Positions 12,844-12,956 of a stretch of DNA of 12,956 nucleotides are shown piece after piece. The notes beneath the pieces are model-generated. The model was not told where the DNA came from, searched no databases, and saw only the letters and a program-made list of their open reading frames with translations. Both the position numbers and the translations under genes were made by a program. The stretch is from NCBI GenBank assembly GCA_947631675.1, contig CANRMG010000033.1:1-12956 (forward strand). Direction: 5' to 3'. This DNA is from an uncultured Oscillospiraceae bacterium. GTDB taxonomy: Bacteria; Bacillota_A; Clostridia; Oscillospirales; Oscillospiraceae. How positions within the stretch are numbered: position 1 is the first letter of the stretch; each line of letters starts with the position of its first letter.

Positions 12844-12956
12844 TCAGCCGATGCAGCCGGCGCCCTTTTCCAGGGCCTTCATGTTCAGGTCCACCAGCTT
12901 GGCCTTGGGGCCCGTGAACATATGCACCAGCATCTGGCGGATGGTCTCTTCCTTCA
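12844..12956 (-). CDS. C-terminal fragment, possibly a 2-oxoacid:acceptor oxidoreductase gamma-type subunit
   Basis: Only the last 36 residues are in the window, ending in TGA followed at once by TAA. The ending TGPKAKLVDLNMKALEKGAG resembles the C-terminus of gamma/beta-type subunits of 2-oxoacid (pyruvate, 2-oxoglutarate, isovalerate or indolepyruvate) ferredoxin oxidoreductases, where a (V/L)xxNxKAxExG tail is common. This recognition rests on a short stretch and is tentative. The gene runs off the right edge. No strong terminator follows its stop, so the 139-aa gene 91 nt downstream could be co-transcribed with it. Confidence 0.5.
   Translation of the reverse strand, partial: KEETIRQMLVHMFTGPKAKLVDLNMKALEKGAGCIG

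Noticed and set aside
1..12956. CRISPR array, tRNA/rRNA genes, riboswitches, insertion sequences, integrase or att sites
   Set aside because: No regularly spaced repeats, cloverleaf or rRNA sequence, conserved riboswitch core, transposase-like protein or terminal repeats were seen by reading both strands. A covariance-model scan could not be run.

Overview
The window looks like the chromosome of a GC-rich, anaerobic-type Firmicute (class Clostridia, perhaps Oscillospiraceae). This is inferred from the high GC content with AT-rich promoters, strong AGGAGG-type ribosome binding sites, a DUF4358-like lipoprotein, a long-form RecJ, and the recJ-rel-dtd-metallo-hydrolase gene order. No rRNA, tRNA, CRISPR, transposase or integrase was seen.

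Left part (1-4490, minus strand): a five-gene peptide/nickel-class ABC importer operon, in the order substrate-binding protein, DppB-like permease, DppC-like permease, DppD-like ATPase, DppF-like ATPase. The last gene runs off the left edge. The genes are tightly packed, with overlaps of 8 and 11 nt and gaps of 4 and 9 nt. A well-formed extended -10 promoter (4462-4490) lies just upstream.

Next (4495-6073, minus strand): a two-gene envelope operon with its own promoter and rho-independent terminator. It encodes a membrane-anchored SGNH-hydrolase-like protein on a Pro/Thr-rich stalk, then a small lipoprotein resembling DUF4358. A 250-nt divergent intergenic region separates it from recJ. This region carries promoters in both directions and a nested inverted repeat between them.

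Middle (6218-11546, plus strand): a housekeeping operon of recJ (ssDNA exonuclease), rel (bifunctional (p)ppGpp synthetase/hydrolase), dtd (D-aminoacyl-tRNA deacylase) and a glyoxalase-II-like metallo-beta-lactamase-fold hydrolase. The gaps are 36, 1 and 6 nt. The apt gene that often sits between recJ and rel is absent.

Right part (11580-12956): an accessory-looking segment. Two paralogous, single-domain XRE/Cro regulators face each other across a 36-nt perfect palindrome that is probably a shared terminator. Both seem to start at a non-ATG codon (CTG and TTG). The second is divergent from a 63-aa protein. Their 86-nt intergenic region holds two near-palindromic operators 32 bp apart, overlapping back-to-back promoter elements and mirror-image ribosome binding sites. 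This is the most interesting structure in the window and looks like a compact self-regulated switch. After a bidirectional terminator come an unrecognised 139-aa protein and the C-terminal end of a possible 2-oxoacid:acceptor oxidoreductase subunit, both on the minus strand.

Nothing here proves an undescribed system. The XRE/operator/small-protein module and the envelope gene pair are the best candidates for follow-up.
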